From: Straminergon stramineum
Lineage: Eukaryota > Streptophyta > Bryopsida > Hypnales > Calliergonaceae
DNA length: 64,000 bases
Direction: 5' to 3'
NCBI GenBank assembly: GCA_963920665.1
Contig: OY987263.1
Location: forward strand, 36,754,547-36,818,546
Shown here: positions 1 to 12,563 of the stretch, piece after piece
Position numbering within the stretch: the first letter of the stretch is position 1
Layout: every line of letters begins with the position of its first letter
Notes under the pieces: model-generated
The model's input: only the letters and a program-made list of their open reading frames with translations
Told to the model about the DNA's origin: nothing
The model's database searches: none
Made by a program: the position numbers and the translations under genes

Positions 1-440
1 GAGAAAACCAAAATTTAGATTAGTTTCCCTTTAGTTAGAGTCATTAAAATTATCTTAGAAATAGAGTTTAATTAGCTTAGAATACTTAGTTGTTTAGTTT
101 TACCCTTTTCCCCAAAATCCCAAAAAATTAGATTGTTATTTAGAATTTTAAGAGTTAAGAGTTTCCCCTAAAAAACCCAAAATTAATTATTTTGGTTAGG
201 AAATTAATTAAGTCTTTAATTACTGAAATTAGTATTTAATTGGCCAAAATACGGGGAAGTTCCAAAATTTCAGCAAAGGAGACTATAATCGGAATACCCA
301 AAATCCAAAACAAGAATCGATTGAAGAAACCAATATCAATTAAAACCAGCCAGGGAGACTCGAGCAGCAACCAGCAGGGACGAGGGCCAAAACGAGGTGT
401 CGAACCAGAGCGAGGTACCGAGTAAGGTGAGGTGCCGAAG

Positions 441-690
441 CTTCCGGCCAGTCATGAACTGACACGTGTCAGGACCAGCGATCCAGATACTGAACGGGAA
501 GCGGAGCGGCTGTACAAGGAGCTGATTGATGAGAATACCAGCGACTGTCGTGAGTGCTGCGGGGAGCGAAGCTGCGGCCAATCAGGGGGCGACACGTGTC
601 ATTCAAAGGAAGGGGAAGCGGAGAGGCTGTGTGGGGAGGCAAACTACCGGAGCAGACAGCAGTCCAGCAACTGTCTGAGGAGAACCACCA
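441..690 (+). repeat. Diverged tandem repeat with twin G-box palindromes
   Basis: A GC-rich patch in AT-rich DNA holds two copies of the 10-bp palindrome GACACGTGTC (461-470 and 591-600). Each is preceded by a CGGCCA..TCA motif and followed by GGGAAGCGGAG.GGCTGT (about 496 and 613). This makes a diverged tandem duplication of about 120-130 bp. CACGTG is the plant G-box core bound by bZIP and bHLH factors, so a promoter or enhancer role is possible. I see no confident gene downstream, so the role is inference. Confidence 0.45.
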
Positions 691-1306
691 ACTGGACTAG
701 AAGACTAACGCACCACATCATTCTAAAACTTAAGGTAAGATTTTCAAACGTTGAAAATTTTATAAAAAAGATAACACTCTCCATGATTGATAAGTACTCA
801 TAGAAACATCAACAACTCCTAATACTCTCAAACATCAAATGCAAATGGAAGTTGATGAGTTGAAATGAAAGGTTAGAGACGGAAGGAAGAAGAAGAAGAA
901 AAGGAATCTAAACAATTAATGAGGTGAGAATCGTTTGAATTTGATTTTATTCTAATTACTATTCACTAAGTTGTTGGTTAGTCATTGATTAGGATTCTTT
1001 TAGGAATTAGAAGGCTAGGCTTTGGTTAGGTTTTGTTTTGTTAGGCTTAATAAGACAAATGGAAAAAGACAAAATGCCAACTAATATCTTTTGAAAGATT
1101 AGGAAATTACGAAATAATTAGGATTTATTAGATTTGATTTGATTTAGTGGATTTAAAAGGTTTTGAGGTATTAAAATAATTTCTAATTATTTTAAATATA
1201 ACCAAAATTAATAAAATCCCATAACCATTAGTAGGAAAAGAAAAATTGAAATTAAAAAACAACATCGAACGAGATTTAATTTCAAATGGCGTGATGAATT
1301 AGCGAA

Positions 1307-1387
1307 ATGGAGGATGGAGCGGGATACTACGAAACCATTCACCTCGTGATCCTCGAGGACGGTACGATCGATCACTTCATGGGAAAG
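1307..1387 (+). CDS. Possible isolated exon (27 codons)
   Basis: An ATG at 1307 opens 27 codons with balanced base composition, reading MEDGAGYYETIHLVILEDG and ending ..DHFMGK. It runs directly into AAG|GTACGT, a good match to a plant splice donor, exactly at a codon boundary. The surroundings on both sides are AT-rich and non-coding. I do not recognise the peptide and found no second exon. It may be a real first exon, a relic of a transposon-borne gene fragment, or chance. Confidence 0.2.
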
Positions 1388-3639
1388 GTACGTTAAAATT
1401 CTTATATTTCATTTCTTTTAATTTGATTAAAATCTCACTTGACAAAAACCATTGGAACCTTTAGGAAAATTAGAAAAGAAAATTAACATTTAAAATTAAA
1501 ATTGTTCGTTAGACTAAGAAATAATTAATGAATGAAATTTAACTCGTTAGACTTTTAAAAAACAAATTTCATTCATTAATAATTTTTTAAGGATTTAGTT
1601 TTTAGTGTTTTACCTTGTTGGAAAGGTAATTTCTGAATTTTCATAAAACCCTAAAAATACTAATTTTAGAATAGAAAATTTAGTTTACAATAGATTAGAA
1701 GATAATTAAAAAGAATTTCTAAAGAATCTTTAAGGAATCATTTAAATAAGGAATCAATTAGGGAATCTTTTAAAGATTCCAGAACCTCTTTTCATTTAAA
1801 AAATACTTTAATTTTAAGTGAGAAAAGGTTGGATGAAGTTTGATTTCAATTTGGATGAAATTCTTTAATTAGTAGTCAAATTAGGTTTAGTCTTAAAATT
1901 AGGTAATTAACATAACTAAAAACTTAACCCTAAAATTTAGATTTATTTCGAGTAGTTTTACTATTTTTAAATTGTGGATGAAGGTTGTGACGTAGTTTAG
2001 GGATCAATATTTCATCCATTCATTTCTTTTATTAGGAAAGTTAGAATTTAACTTGCTTTACCATTCTGGAAAGGGCAATTTACATTCTACAATTTAGATT
2101 AGATTGATGTTAGTTTGGATTCATCTTTTGATTAGTTATTTGATTTAGTTAACCATAGCTTTAAAATTAGGATTTAAATGATTTAAGTTCTATTTGGATA
2201 TTTAAAAACAAAGTGTCCATTGCTTGGAAGGCGCGAATTGAACTTAGATTAAGAACACCCTAAAGAAATTGATTTAACCAACCGTTAGAACCCGTGTGCA
2301 CGTTTTAACTCAAAGGGTGGGGTTTAAAACACTCACACCAGGTTTAATTAATTTCTGACCAACACTCAAAATGCTCTTTACTAGCTCTGGTAATTTAAAA
2401 TTTGGCCACATCTCAATTGTATTTTCCATAATATGATTGATCATTCTATTCATTTTGAGACTAGATAAGTCCTCGGTCTATGAAAAGATAGCAGGTACTC
2501 TAATTATCTTGTTATTATTTCAGACATGAATGAGATAAATCAGATCACACGCAATTAGGTTGAGTGAAGGACACAAGAAACTAAGTTAGGCCCATTTCGG
2601 CAATCATACAAACAAAAAACTCACCAAAGCTTATAGAAATGCAACTGCAAGGTCTAAATTGTGCTCACACAACATCCATCGAATAGCCGTGCCTGCTCCT
2701 TAGATCTACTTGAACGCAAATAGATACCACGAGGTGAGCACTAGAATTGTGTCCATAAACTTCAAGTTTTAAAAATCACCAAGGGATTGAACATTATAAT
2801 TAATCGAAAAAATGATTAGCACTAAATATATCTAGTAAAGCATCACGGGAGCTATTCTCTTCAAAGAACCTAATTTTAGGTTTGCAAGCAAACCCTGAAA
2901 AGACCATCAAGACCATCAAAACTGAAGGATAGGAAACGCAAGGGCAATTTTGGATATCAAAGAGTTGCGTGGGAGCTTGAAGCTACCTTGCACTTCTTTG
3001 CAAAGATTAGCACAACAAGGGAGCAAAATGTTTTCGTCTTCCTGTCACCCACTAACGTTCCCCGACCCAACATTGCCTAGTGTAGCACGATGTTTCCCCG
3101 TTAGGGGAGCATCACTATTCTCTGACGGGGCTTGTAAAAACATAATTTCACATGAAAAAACATCAAACTCATTACACAATCCACCTTGCAATTGTTAAAA
3201 TGCAATTTTCGTTTTTAAGTAGAAATTATAAATAGCTTCAAATAAACACTTGCATGTTGAAATTTTCAATGGTGAAAATCATGAAAAGACTTTAAACTTT
3301 TCATTGGGACCATTCTCAAAGCAAATGGATAAGTACAATTTCTTAGATCTCAAATCAAATGAAATTGCCCAGCTTTGCATAAAGCTGGGAAATGAAGTAA
3401 AATTAGCAAGCTTTACACTCCACTTTCACTACACATATGCCTTTGAAGACCTCTCAATAATTGAATATGTACTTTTCTCAATGAAAAATGAAACTTTTCC
3501 ATAGTTAACCCTCAAATAGCTCGAAATTTTTTTTAAACTGGTCACAAGAATTTAATTGCCTGCATAGAAATGGGCTTGAAATTTCAGATTGACCATATAT
3601 GGTCATGTAGGTAGTTAGGGGTTAAGATTAGTCATGTAT

Positions 3640-4112
3640 TGATTCACACTTTGCTAATGGATGGAATAAGAATCAGAGAGGGTCCATTTCAAACCCAAGG
3701 TATGTCCACTTAATTTTTCTAAATAAAAATTGATTGTCCAATTACCTTCTTACAAATGTTAAAAGAATTTAGGATCCATTTAAATTTAGTAATAGTTGCA
3801 TTTAAGAACCTTGTGTATTACTTTTTGAATGTTGTAGTGCTTGTTCTTGGTCAAGCCATATCTTTTTTCAGACTCCACGTGTGTGGTTTTTGCAAGGCCT
3901 ATGATCACAAATAGGTCCTTACCAAAGAATTCTTTGAAAATTCATAAGTAATTCAAAAATCCTCCGAAAAATATGAAAACACTTGGGTTAGATTCCACAT
4001 CAATTTTCCTTCAAGTGGAAAATAAATAAAAATAATTCCATACATGTAAGAACCATCAAAAAGGCTGACCAACCCTGAAACGGTCGCTTTAAGAGCATAC
4101 TACCTTACCCAT
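3640..4112 (+). repeat. Dispersed repeat K, copy 1
   Basis: This segment matches 56870-57335 on the opposite strand over nearly its whole length and matches 51890-52100 in part. It also matches the last few hundred bases of the window. Shared landmarks are CTTACAAATGTTAAAAGAAT, CATATCTTTTTTCAGA and GCAAGGCCTATGATCA. Its right end, CTTTAAGAGCATACTACCTT, resembles the termini of the short inverted-repeat elements at 7892-8037 and 27307-27449, so those may be internally deleted relatives. It has no coding capacity that I recognise. Confidence 0.6.
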
Positions 4113-4166
4113 CATGGTCATCAGACCACCTAAAGTAGTATCAATATTTCCTAACATTGTTGCAAT

Positions 4167-4388
4167 CACTACAAGAGAAAGGGGTATTTTAAACAAGTTT
4201 TTAAATATAGTCCTAGACATAAAATTTTAAGTAATGACCTTTAAGTAGATTTTTAGTAAAAATTTACTAGAAATACATGTATTTCTAATAATTTTTTACT
4301 AAAAATCTACTTAAAGGTCATTACTTAAAATTTTGTGTCTACAACTATACTTAAAAACTTGCTTAAAACACCCCTTTCTTTTGTAGTG
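4167..4388. mobile_element. CACTA-type palindromic MITE
   Basis: The element starts CACTACAAGAGAAAGGGGTA and ends with the inverted counterpart, finishing TTTTGTAGTG. Almost the full 222 bp fold back on themselves. It is flanked by a 3-bp direct repeat AAT (4164-4166 and 4389-4391). CACTACAAGAAAA-like ends and 3-bp target duplications are hallmarks of the plant CACTA (En/Spm) superfamily. The element is far too short to code for a transposase, so it is non-autonomous. Confidence 0.85.
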
Positions 4389-6159
4389 AATAGTTCTTGT
4401 AATGAACATACACTAGAAAGGTAGAAGTTCCTAAAGTAGTCACTAATAATTCCATCACCGTCACCCCAAGCATTGATTTTAGCCATTAACCTACCTAATG
4501 AAGTCTTTATTTCAATTTCTAGATAAAGTCTGTCATGAATTAATGGAAGACCGTAATGGGTGGTTTTGTAGGTATCCGCGTTAGAGAGTTTCTCTATCAT
4601 GGGATGATTTACCTTTCTGATAAACCTCAAACTAAGTTAAAAAAATATTTTTTTTCAGAAAAAATAACTGAAAAATAATTGAAAAATAATTGAAAAATTA
4701 AAAAGGATATTATTTTTTGACATGGCAGTGTTTGTGCCATGCCATACTAATGATGTGGTGAGGTCCCACGCCTTGGAAACTCAAAATAACTCGTAGCCTC
4801 TTCATGCCCATAAATATCTTCCAATGTCTTGTTTTGTAGGCAATTATTTAGATCATCTTTCTATAAAAATAAGAAATTCATGTAGCCAAGACTTCAATTT
4901 TAACAATTTTTTGAAAGAAAAATGCCCATACGATATACGTTATTTGCTACAACAATCTCACTATTAGAATTGACATGTTTCAATTTTGTTTTAGAACTAT
5001 TAACATTTCAATTTTCCTTCCACCTTGTACCTACTTCCACTCAAAAAAAATTTCAAGTATGAAAATTATTAAAAAAATAATAATTCAGGGAATAGATTTT
5101 CAATTTAATTGCTCAAAACTTTGTAGTGTAAAAAGAAATTTAATTTAGAGGATTCAAAGTTTGAAAAACTAGTAAATCAAGGTCAAAAAAATGTTTTCAT
5201 TCTACTTATAACTCATATCTCACAATTTGCATGTTCAAGGTGTATGAAATATTTTTGCAAACTTTCTTATACAAGTCTCGTAAAAAATAGTTTATGTTTG
5301 AATACATAGAAAAAGATAGTTATTTTCATCATATCTCTTTGCACTAGAAATGACAATTTTGAAGTATTTTTAAGTGAAACATTAATAGTCATAACTTTTA
5401 GATAGAAACCCTTTTATTAAGGTTTGCTCTATTTTCTGGACTCAAATTGTTTCAAAATACTTTGTTGCAAAGAAAATAAGAATTCTTTATCTTTTGTAAT
5501 CTTTTATAAGCCCAACCACAAGAGCTAATAATAAAATCGTTTAAGCATGTCCTAAATATTTTTGAGTGAAACCCATTGCAAGATTGCAATACCAACTTCA
5601 AAGCAAGTCTTTTTCTTGCCCTTTCCCAAAGTGATGTTATGTTTTTCCAAAAAATTGTACATAGTGCAAGTGTCCTATAACTTGAATGTGTATTTTAGAC
5701 AATATCTTGGAAAATGGTTTGTGAATATATATATATATATATATGAAAAAATTAAACGAAAGAGAATTCCATACTTCATAAGTGGAAGAAGATCTTTGAT
5801 TGTAGAAATAATTTTCCTTTCTACTTCTATGGCAAGGATTATTTCTTGTAAAGAGGATCTATTTTCTATTGTTACCTAATCCATCTAATTATAGGGTGTC
5901 AACCAACTAGCCAAACAAAAGAGTTGTTTGTAGTCGGACAATATTATGTGAAGGCACTTATTGCACTTGTTGTGCACATGGCAAGGTTGAATCCAAAAGA
6001 TTGAATCAAGATGTAAAATCCTCCATTTGATCTCATCTAGTTCTGCATGCTCTTCGAGTACTAGATGGAGGTAGTTGTTTGAGGGTGAGGGTTAGATTTG
6101 ACATGAATGAATATTTTTAGGGGGGAAGAAGTGTCACATGTCATGTTGTGATTGGATTG
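4389..6159. other. AT-rich non-coding stretch
   Basis: No convincing gene. The section at 4390-4500 is similar on the opposite strand to the interior of the inverted-repeat element at 31015-31514, so it is probably repeat-derived. The longest open frames run through a dinucleotide repeat or have no recognisable similarity. Confidence 0.5.
5725..5744. repeat. AT dinucleotide microsatellite
   Basis: An uninterrupted run of about ten AT units, directly visible. Confidence 0.9.
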
Positions 6160-7480
6160 GTTTAGTACTTTAGCCTGACATAGAACTCTCAAAATCTGAT
6201 AGGGAAAATTCAATTTTAGCACTTCCTTCTAAATATTGTTCCTCACATACATTCACTTGGTGATAAGATGGTATTTTGTCAAATGAAGCCATGTTCATTC
6301 TAGAAAGCCAACCCAAAAATAATCTTTGCCTAGGGAGCTTTCTTCATAATACCATATTTTCTTGGAATCAATTCAAGATCTAAAAGGGTCCTATGTTATT
6401 ATCTAGGTACATTTTGTATTAGTTTATAGGGCAAGTTCTAAGGAAAATAATTCTAAAAATAAATTTTATTCTGGGGGAAATTTTTTATTTTCCATATTTT
6501 TATTTTTGGTAAGATGGAAAATTGATTGTTGCAGAATGATACTTCTCTTTTTAGCTCTCTATCAAACTTGATTCCTAGAAGAAGAAAATTAGAAAATATT
6601 TGCAAATCTTGCTTATCACTTGTGGCATTAAAATTTTTTATATTAAATAATTATAACTCTTATAGTTTTAGCTTGAAAATTATATAATGTTTGTTCAAAG
6701 AGAGACCAGAAGTTCACTACTAGTTTGATAATTTGTGGATGATTAATTAACGCATTCATTAGTAAAGTGATTGTGCTTATTTGTGACCAATTTCTAAAAT
6801 TGACCCCTATAAATTTTTGCCCAAAATGAATGGCCTCTATTCATAAGAACCTAAGCTCAATTTTAGATACATGTATTTCCTACACTTCAAAAATTTCTAC
6901 TTTATTCATATGGTGTCCAAAAATGAATCCTAAGAATGTACCTAGAATCTTCTTTTACTTTCCAACTACACCTAACTATACCTAACAAAATCTATTATGG
7001 TTCTATAGTAAGAACCATAATCAATTGCTTATTAGGATGATTTCAAGAGATGTTAGTTTAGAAGATAGAAAATATTGCTATTTGGAATGAAGGAATCATT
7101 TTTTGGGCTAAATATTGTTCATCCCTCGTTTAATCCCTAAGAGATTTTAGTAGGAGGGATAAAAATGTAGATCTAGATTTCTTTTAGCTACATTAAAATA
7201 TAGACTATAAAGAATATAGACATAAAATTGGGATTTTTGCAAGTTTTTATTTCCTTCCATTTCTTCTTTGAATTGATTCATAACCTTGCAAAAAAACTAT
7301 GGATCATAAGAGGGTAAAATAATCACATAGTTGAAGAATAGACAAAACACACTTTTCAACTTACTTGGATAGAGTTCATCTATTTTGTGTTGGTCCTTGA
7401 GTAAAGTCTTAAAAACATTAGTAATCTACTTGGTGTATGCTTGCATCCTTAGGGGTTAAGGACAAAAAAATGCAAAGTTC
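6160..7480. repeat. Segment homologous to copy C of the duplicated non-coding unit
   Basis: This stretch aligns with 22180-24640, for example AGCACTTCCTTCTAAATATT against GGCACTTCCTTCTCAATACT, and the GGTTAAGGACAAAAAA motif near 7455 and 24615. The match is interrupted in copy C by a solo LTR (22589-23730). It is repeat-derived non-coding DNA with no usable frame. Confidence 0.6.
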
Positions 7481-7891
7481 AAATTATACTCATCCAAAAT
7501 TAGAATCTTAATGTCAAAACAAGAAAAATAATATTGCAAAATTTTTCAAAACTAGAAGCCTCATCCAAGTCCTTCAACTACCCCCACTTCTAAATGAAAT
7601 TTTTTTAACGTTGGAGTGTTGGACAGTGGTGAGACCCAAAAGACTTGGGGACACTTTAATTTCATCTAGAGGTTGGGCCAATTTTGTATCAACTAAATAA
7701 AAATTTTCCCTTTTGAACTTTTAGCAATGATTACCAACTCAAAATTTGTTCTCTCACTTCCGTAAGATTGTTTACCAATAAGGCAAGCCAGCCGCCTTTG
7801 TATCCTTGAAAAGGGGATTCCTAGAATGAACAAAATTCTCTTATATGGCACATGAGCCTAACCTTAATCCTTGAATTAAGTATTGTGTGGC

Positions 7892-8037
7892 TAAGGTAGC
7901 TTGTTCTTAAAGCGACCATTTAAGCCTACCTAACTCATCATTGATAGTAACAGGTATTTCAAGGAACATGTCACTCATTCCTAAAATAGAGATCGCATTT
8001 ATAACAAGTTGGTCACCTTTCAAGCAGACTATGTTAT
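7892..8037. mobile_element. Short inverted-repeat element E, copy 1
   Basis: The element begins TAAGGTAGCTTGTTCTTAAA and ends with a decayed inverted version (CAAGCAGACTATGTTATA). Its left ~130 bp align with the element at 27307-27449. It has no coding potential. The related terminus CTTTAAGAGCATACTACCTT in repeat K suggests a common family. Confidence 0.55.
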
Positions 8038-8773
8038 ACAATGTTATCTTGATTTGAAGCTTGGTGCAAATAATCATCCATACAAAGATAACTACACCTA
8101 AAATTGCACAAATCAACAATTCAGCATGGTTCCCATTATTATATTTAAATATTTTGTGGGGTCTTCTTTGTAGTCAATAGAAGATTCTAGATTCTCTTAG
8201 AATGCATTTTTTGGACACTATATGAAAAAACTACAAATTTTTAAAGTACTGAAAATAGATGATTCTAAAATCGACCATAGACTCTCATGAATAGTGGGAA
8301 TATATTTTAGGCAAGAATCTAGAGTGGTTGATTTAAGAAGGCTGTCAAAATTAGGTGTAGTCACCTTAGTAGCCCAAGTTTTCATCTTTAGCGAATGAAT
8401 TTTTGATGATCTGTAGAGGGGAACCGAAGGGATGACGCCATCTCTGCCCTGTATCCCGGACGGCACTTTTAAAGGGTCTGGAGATATGTTTTAGAGGGTC
8501 CGGGGTAGTTTTTGGAGGCCGGCATAACATACAGACATTCTTTCCATCTCCACGTACCGTTAAGGGAACGTCATCGTGACAGAATGACATCAGCATGCCA
8601 CAGCAGTATGTACGCACTAACCCTAGGTCACCGTAGAAATCAACTTTTCTGGTACCATGTGAATCATTTGCATAGAGAAACTCAACAACACTCATTGAAA
8701 ATCCAACTACTGTGTAACACTTTTCCTTTTGATCCAAATTCCAAGGATGAACAACTGCACTGCATTTTCAGTC
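8038..8773. other. Non-coding, with GC-richer patch
   Basis: A GC-richer patch at 8400-8640 gives overlapping short open frames on both strands, none recognisable. Near 8590 the words ACATCAGCATG and GTATGTACGCACTA resemble 42350-42380, which lies in the SDR2 3' flank. This suggests the patch is a relic of an SDR-linked duplicated unit. Confidence 0.35.
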
Positions 8774-9006
8774 TTAACCCTTAAAGGATGGACTGGTGAC
8801 CATGGAAATCATTGCTTCTGGAATTGTGTGACATGATCTACTTTAAAAAATAAAAATAAAAATATTCAATGGAGGTCAAACTATTGTAGAAGATCCCCCT
8901 TTCTACACAAAATTTGGAGGATGAATAGTTGTACTTCTATCCCACTGAAAAAGATACTCTGTCATCCATCTGATACTAAACATTTGTGTCGACGTTTTTG
9001 GGTTAA
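8774..9006. mobile_element. TTAA-flanked MITE, family B copy 1
   Basis: A TTAA at 8774-8777 and another at 9003-9006 flank a 225-bp core that starts CCCTTAAAGGATGGACTGG and ends GGG. The core aligns in reverse with 32702-32922; both share the GGTGACCATGG motif and TTTGGAGGATGAATAGTTG-like sequence. Precise TTAA flanks and CCC-type ends place it with the other TTAA elements in the window. Confidence 0.75.
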
Positions 9007-10584
9007 GTACATAGGAGAATTCTCTATCATCCATAGGACATTAACCATGAAGTGCTCCAACATCCAATTTCTAGACAATGAACAAATTGAAATTGAAGTT
9101 TCTTCTCATTATTGCTTGGATGAAAGTCATCCTAATTTGTAGAGATACTTTAGCACAAATTGTTGTCCTATTGAATGGTTGGATTTTGGTGTCCTAGAGT
9201 AGACATTTTTCTAAAATTACAAATGTGCAAGGATGTCAAGTGGTTGACCAAGCTAAAATTGCATTGACTCTAATTCAAAACTAGATTTGCAAAAATGAGG
9301 TCATAGTTTCAAAAAAACAAAAAAATTAAAAAAATTCACCGTATGAAGAGAACCTCGTTTCAAATCCATTCCAACAAATTGTACTCAAAAAATGAAAATA
9401 TTTTGCTTGTAATGGAAATTAGAAGGAATTTAGAAATTTTCCTTTCAAATTTATGGAAAAAAATATTGGTCTTAGCACCCTATGGATGGAATCTATAACT
9501 CAAAATCTACAACTTTTCTTTGTATATAAATTCCAAAATATTCTTCCAAATAGTACCATATGATATTTTTCATAAATTGTCAATTTTGGAGAACATTTTA
9601 TACATTTAGTGGTTAACTACTTGAACAAGTTGAAATTTTTAAAAAAAATACTATTTTACTTTCTTTGTCATTGAAAATTTATTTCGATGTGCTAAAACAA
9701 ACAAAAGGTAACTATGTCTAAAGTTGGAATAATATGTAAAAGCCAAAGCACCTTTGGTTTTCATTGAAAACAATAATCTATTCACAAACATAGAAAAAAA
9801 ATCATAGAAAAATCTCCCCATTATTGTAATTCTTATTCAAGTTTTGCAAAAAATAATTTCAAATACAAGTGTCCAAAACTTTGGGAAATTGATTTTTCAA
9901 TTTGTTTTGAACATGGGTAAGAAAGAGATATTGTAAAATGATCTCTAGTTTAAAACATTTTCTTAACTACTTTCTCCAACTTTAACGAATCAATAGGTAA
10001 GGAATGCCTACCATGACCACCAAATACAATCTTAAATAAGATCTCTTGAACTAGTGTGAATATCTCTTGAATGTAGAGAAATTCTTCCCCTCTCATTAGA
10101 TACAATATTGTAGAAGAGTTCTTGATGTACTATTAATGTCTCTTCAATGTAGAGACTTTTTCCCCCTCCCATGTACACTAACTCCTACTATTGAGTCAAT
10201 GTATTTTTCAATTGCAAAAATTTGAAAATGCCATAAAATCAAATGAGCAAATACAAAAACTTTGTTCACAAAGGTTCCAAAGCACAAAGTAAAAACAACA
10301 TCAACATTAAAAAATAAAAATCTTTTTGTACACTATCAAATATAGCATTTTGAAATTGGATATGTACATAGACTTAATTTTTGGAGCATATATTCAAAAA
10401 TTTATTCTCCTTCCTATTGCTCCAAAAACTACATGAATTTGAGCAAGCATACTAGCACATAAATTTTTATAATCATCTACAATGATAGATGTACAAGTAT
10501 TTTGCACATAGTTCCACAACCCATGAAGATTCTTTGAGGTACTGGGAAACACATTTCACTACTTGTTTACCTCCTAAACAAACA

Positions 10585-11170
10585 AATGACGGGGGTTTGG
10601 CAATATAGTGTTTTTGGTCATCCATTTCTAAATGGAATTTTTTTTTTTTTTCCTTTCAAAATTTCATATTATATATGTGGCATGGGAGTAGCTTTAAGGC
10701 ACAACAACTTTCATAACCTTTGACTACATAGTTAAAAAATTATTGTATGATATTTAGTTTTTGTTGCTCATGAGGTAGCCTAGACAACTCAAGAGAAAAT
10801 CACTTTTGTAAGGAAAAAAAAATTGAACTTGGTTTCCTAGACTTATCATTACATGGAAAGCTTTGAATCATTCCATATTGATTAGCAAGATGAAGTTATA
10901 GTAATTTTGGTTTGCAAGCAAGTTGGGAATCTCTGCTCTAAAATAAACTTTGAAGTCCTTTATTTAACTCATTTTCAATATTTTTGACATAAAATAAAAC
11001 CATAGGATGTAGATCTCTAAGTACCGCATTACAACCATAGAGATTGGAATTTTTCAGTTCCATAATGAAATTCTTAACAATTTACTATTTCAATCCTTCT
11101 TTCTATTTACTATTTTTTCCAAGCATGAATATGAAATATTTAAAAAAAAAATTTATACGTGTTTCCAACT
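10585..11170. mobile_element. Decayed TTAA-family element (family A)
   Basis: This stretch aligns with the interiors of the elements at 31769-32697 and 58311-59234. Shared landmarks are TTTGAATCATTCCAT, CTCTAAAATAAACTTTGAAG and CTTAACAATTTACTATTT. It is absent from the matching place in copy B (near 43650), so it inserted after or was lost since the duplication. Terminal repeats are no longer clear. Confidence 0.5.
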
Positions 11171-11969
11171 TATTTCTTCAACATATTAAAGAGAGTTGCA
11201 AGTTGTAGGATCTACACATTTTTGTGTAAAAAGTTCAAAGATGAAACCTAACCATTTGAGAAGAGTTGAAAATACTTCTTTTTGAAATCCATATATCATG
11301 ATCTTGCAATTGGCAAGATTTTTTTCTTTTGAAATGTTAGGAGGGTGTACTTTAACAAGCAAACAAAAGGATTCTATAGTTGGATTTGTCAATGAATAAA
11401 TATAGATGAAGATTTTAGCCTTGCCTTGGATTTGAATACCATGAAGCACTTTCGGACCTACAAACAATGAAGAGCTTTACGAGTTGACAACTCATGTTAG
11501 AATTAGTTCATCTTGTCACTAACCCAATATCATCTCAATCCATTGGAGTTGAAACAATTGGTCCTTGTTTTGTCACTAAAAAACAACCACTCCCAACCAC
11601 TCATTGTTGAATCTTTATGCAATCAAGCAAAAAATAACCTTATTTTTACATTTTTGATAGTCAAAGCTTTTTAAATGACCCAATAAGACTTTCTTGTTTG
11701 AAGGCTTTCCTCATTGCATATTGCACTTTTACTTTTCATATTTGTATTTGATACTAAGTGTGTTCTAATTTGTCTTAATTGTTTGCTATCAATGAACTTA
11801 CAAATGGATTTGAGAGAGTTTATTATCCCAAGTAGAAAATAAAAAGCATAGAGATCATGAGAGCACCAACTAAAATCATAGAGAGTATCCAATTTTATAG
11901 ACATTTGAATAGACTTAGAAAGCATCCAAAGAGTGAAGCAATGTCTACAAATTCGTTTTGGTGGCAATT

Positions 11970-12563
11970 GACCTCTAAAGTCCCAAGAGGCCCCTTGAGG
12001 GACTTTTGGGACTTTAAGTTGGTATGTATGATCACAATTTTTGGCACGATTTCTTGAATTTTTTTGAAGCCAAGAAAATTGATTAGTGTTTTGGGAATAT
12101 AATTTTTATTTCAATTTTTATTTCAATTTCCATCTTTGAACTACAACCACAAATTTTTTTTCCTATTTCATATCTATTTGAATTGAATCATAATATAGAC
12201 AATAAAAACTATTAGGCTGTAGGTGAAATTTTTTTACAAACTTTCAATTCAATTGTTCATTATATAAATGTTCAATTCTAAATTTTTAGTACAAAAAATT
12301 TAATTGAAGAGGATTCCAAACCTTATAATATAGTTAGACCAAAAGCAATAAAAATGTTTTTTCACTTTAAAGTTTAAATGCTCGTATCTTATGATCAATA
12401 TGGCTAAAGATTTTGAAATTCTTTTAGACACTTTCATACTAATCTATAATATGATTCTAGGGTTGAATATTCAAGAAAACCAAATGTTTTAATTTTTTGT
12501 TTGATTGCATTGAAAATGGTAGTTTGAATGTTTTTTGATGAAAAAATGGCCTTGAGACTTAAA
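11970..12563. mobile_element. Ancient TTAA-family relic
   Basis: The left end reads TTGACCTCTAAAGTCC. The right end reads GGCCTTGAGACTTAAAGGATTAA, the degenerate inverse of the CCCCTAAAGGACCAAGG terminus. The equivalent element is at about 44452-45330 in copy B, so the insertion predates the duplication. Its interior carries the recurrent CTTATGATCAATAT and TTCTAGGGTTGAAT modules seen in other family members. Confidence 0.35.

Larger units (their letters stand above)
1..3639. other. AT-rich non-coding stretch
   Basis: Strongly AT-rich sequence with stop codons in every frame. I see no recognisable gene apart from the GC-rich patch and the exon-like segment listed separately. A more GC-balanced patch at about 2950-3140 carries a short open frame, but I recognise no family in it. 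A short module at 3481-3628 has TTAACCCTC at one side and GGGGTTAA at the other, and could be a very decayed member of the TTAA element family described below. Confidence 0.5.

Noticed and set aside
5562..5879. 105-codon frame with an IYIYIY run
   Set aside because: The run is translated from an AT microsatellite; no other protein-like features.
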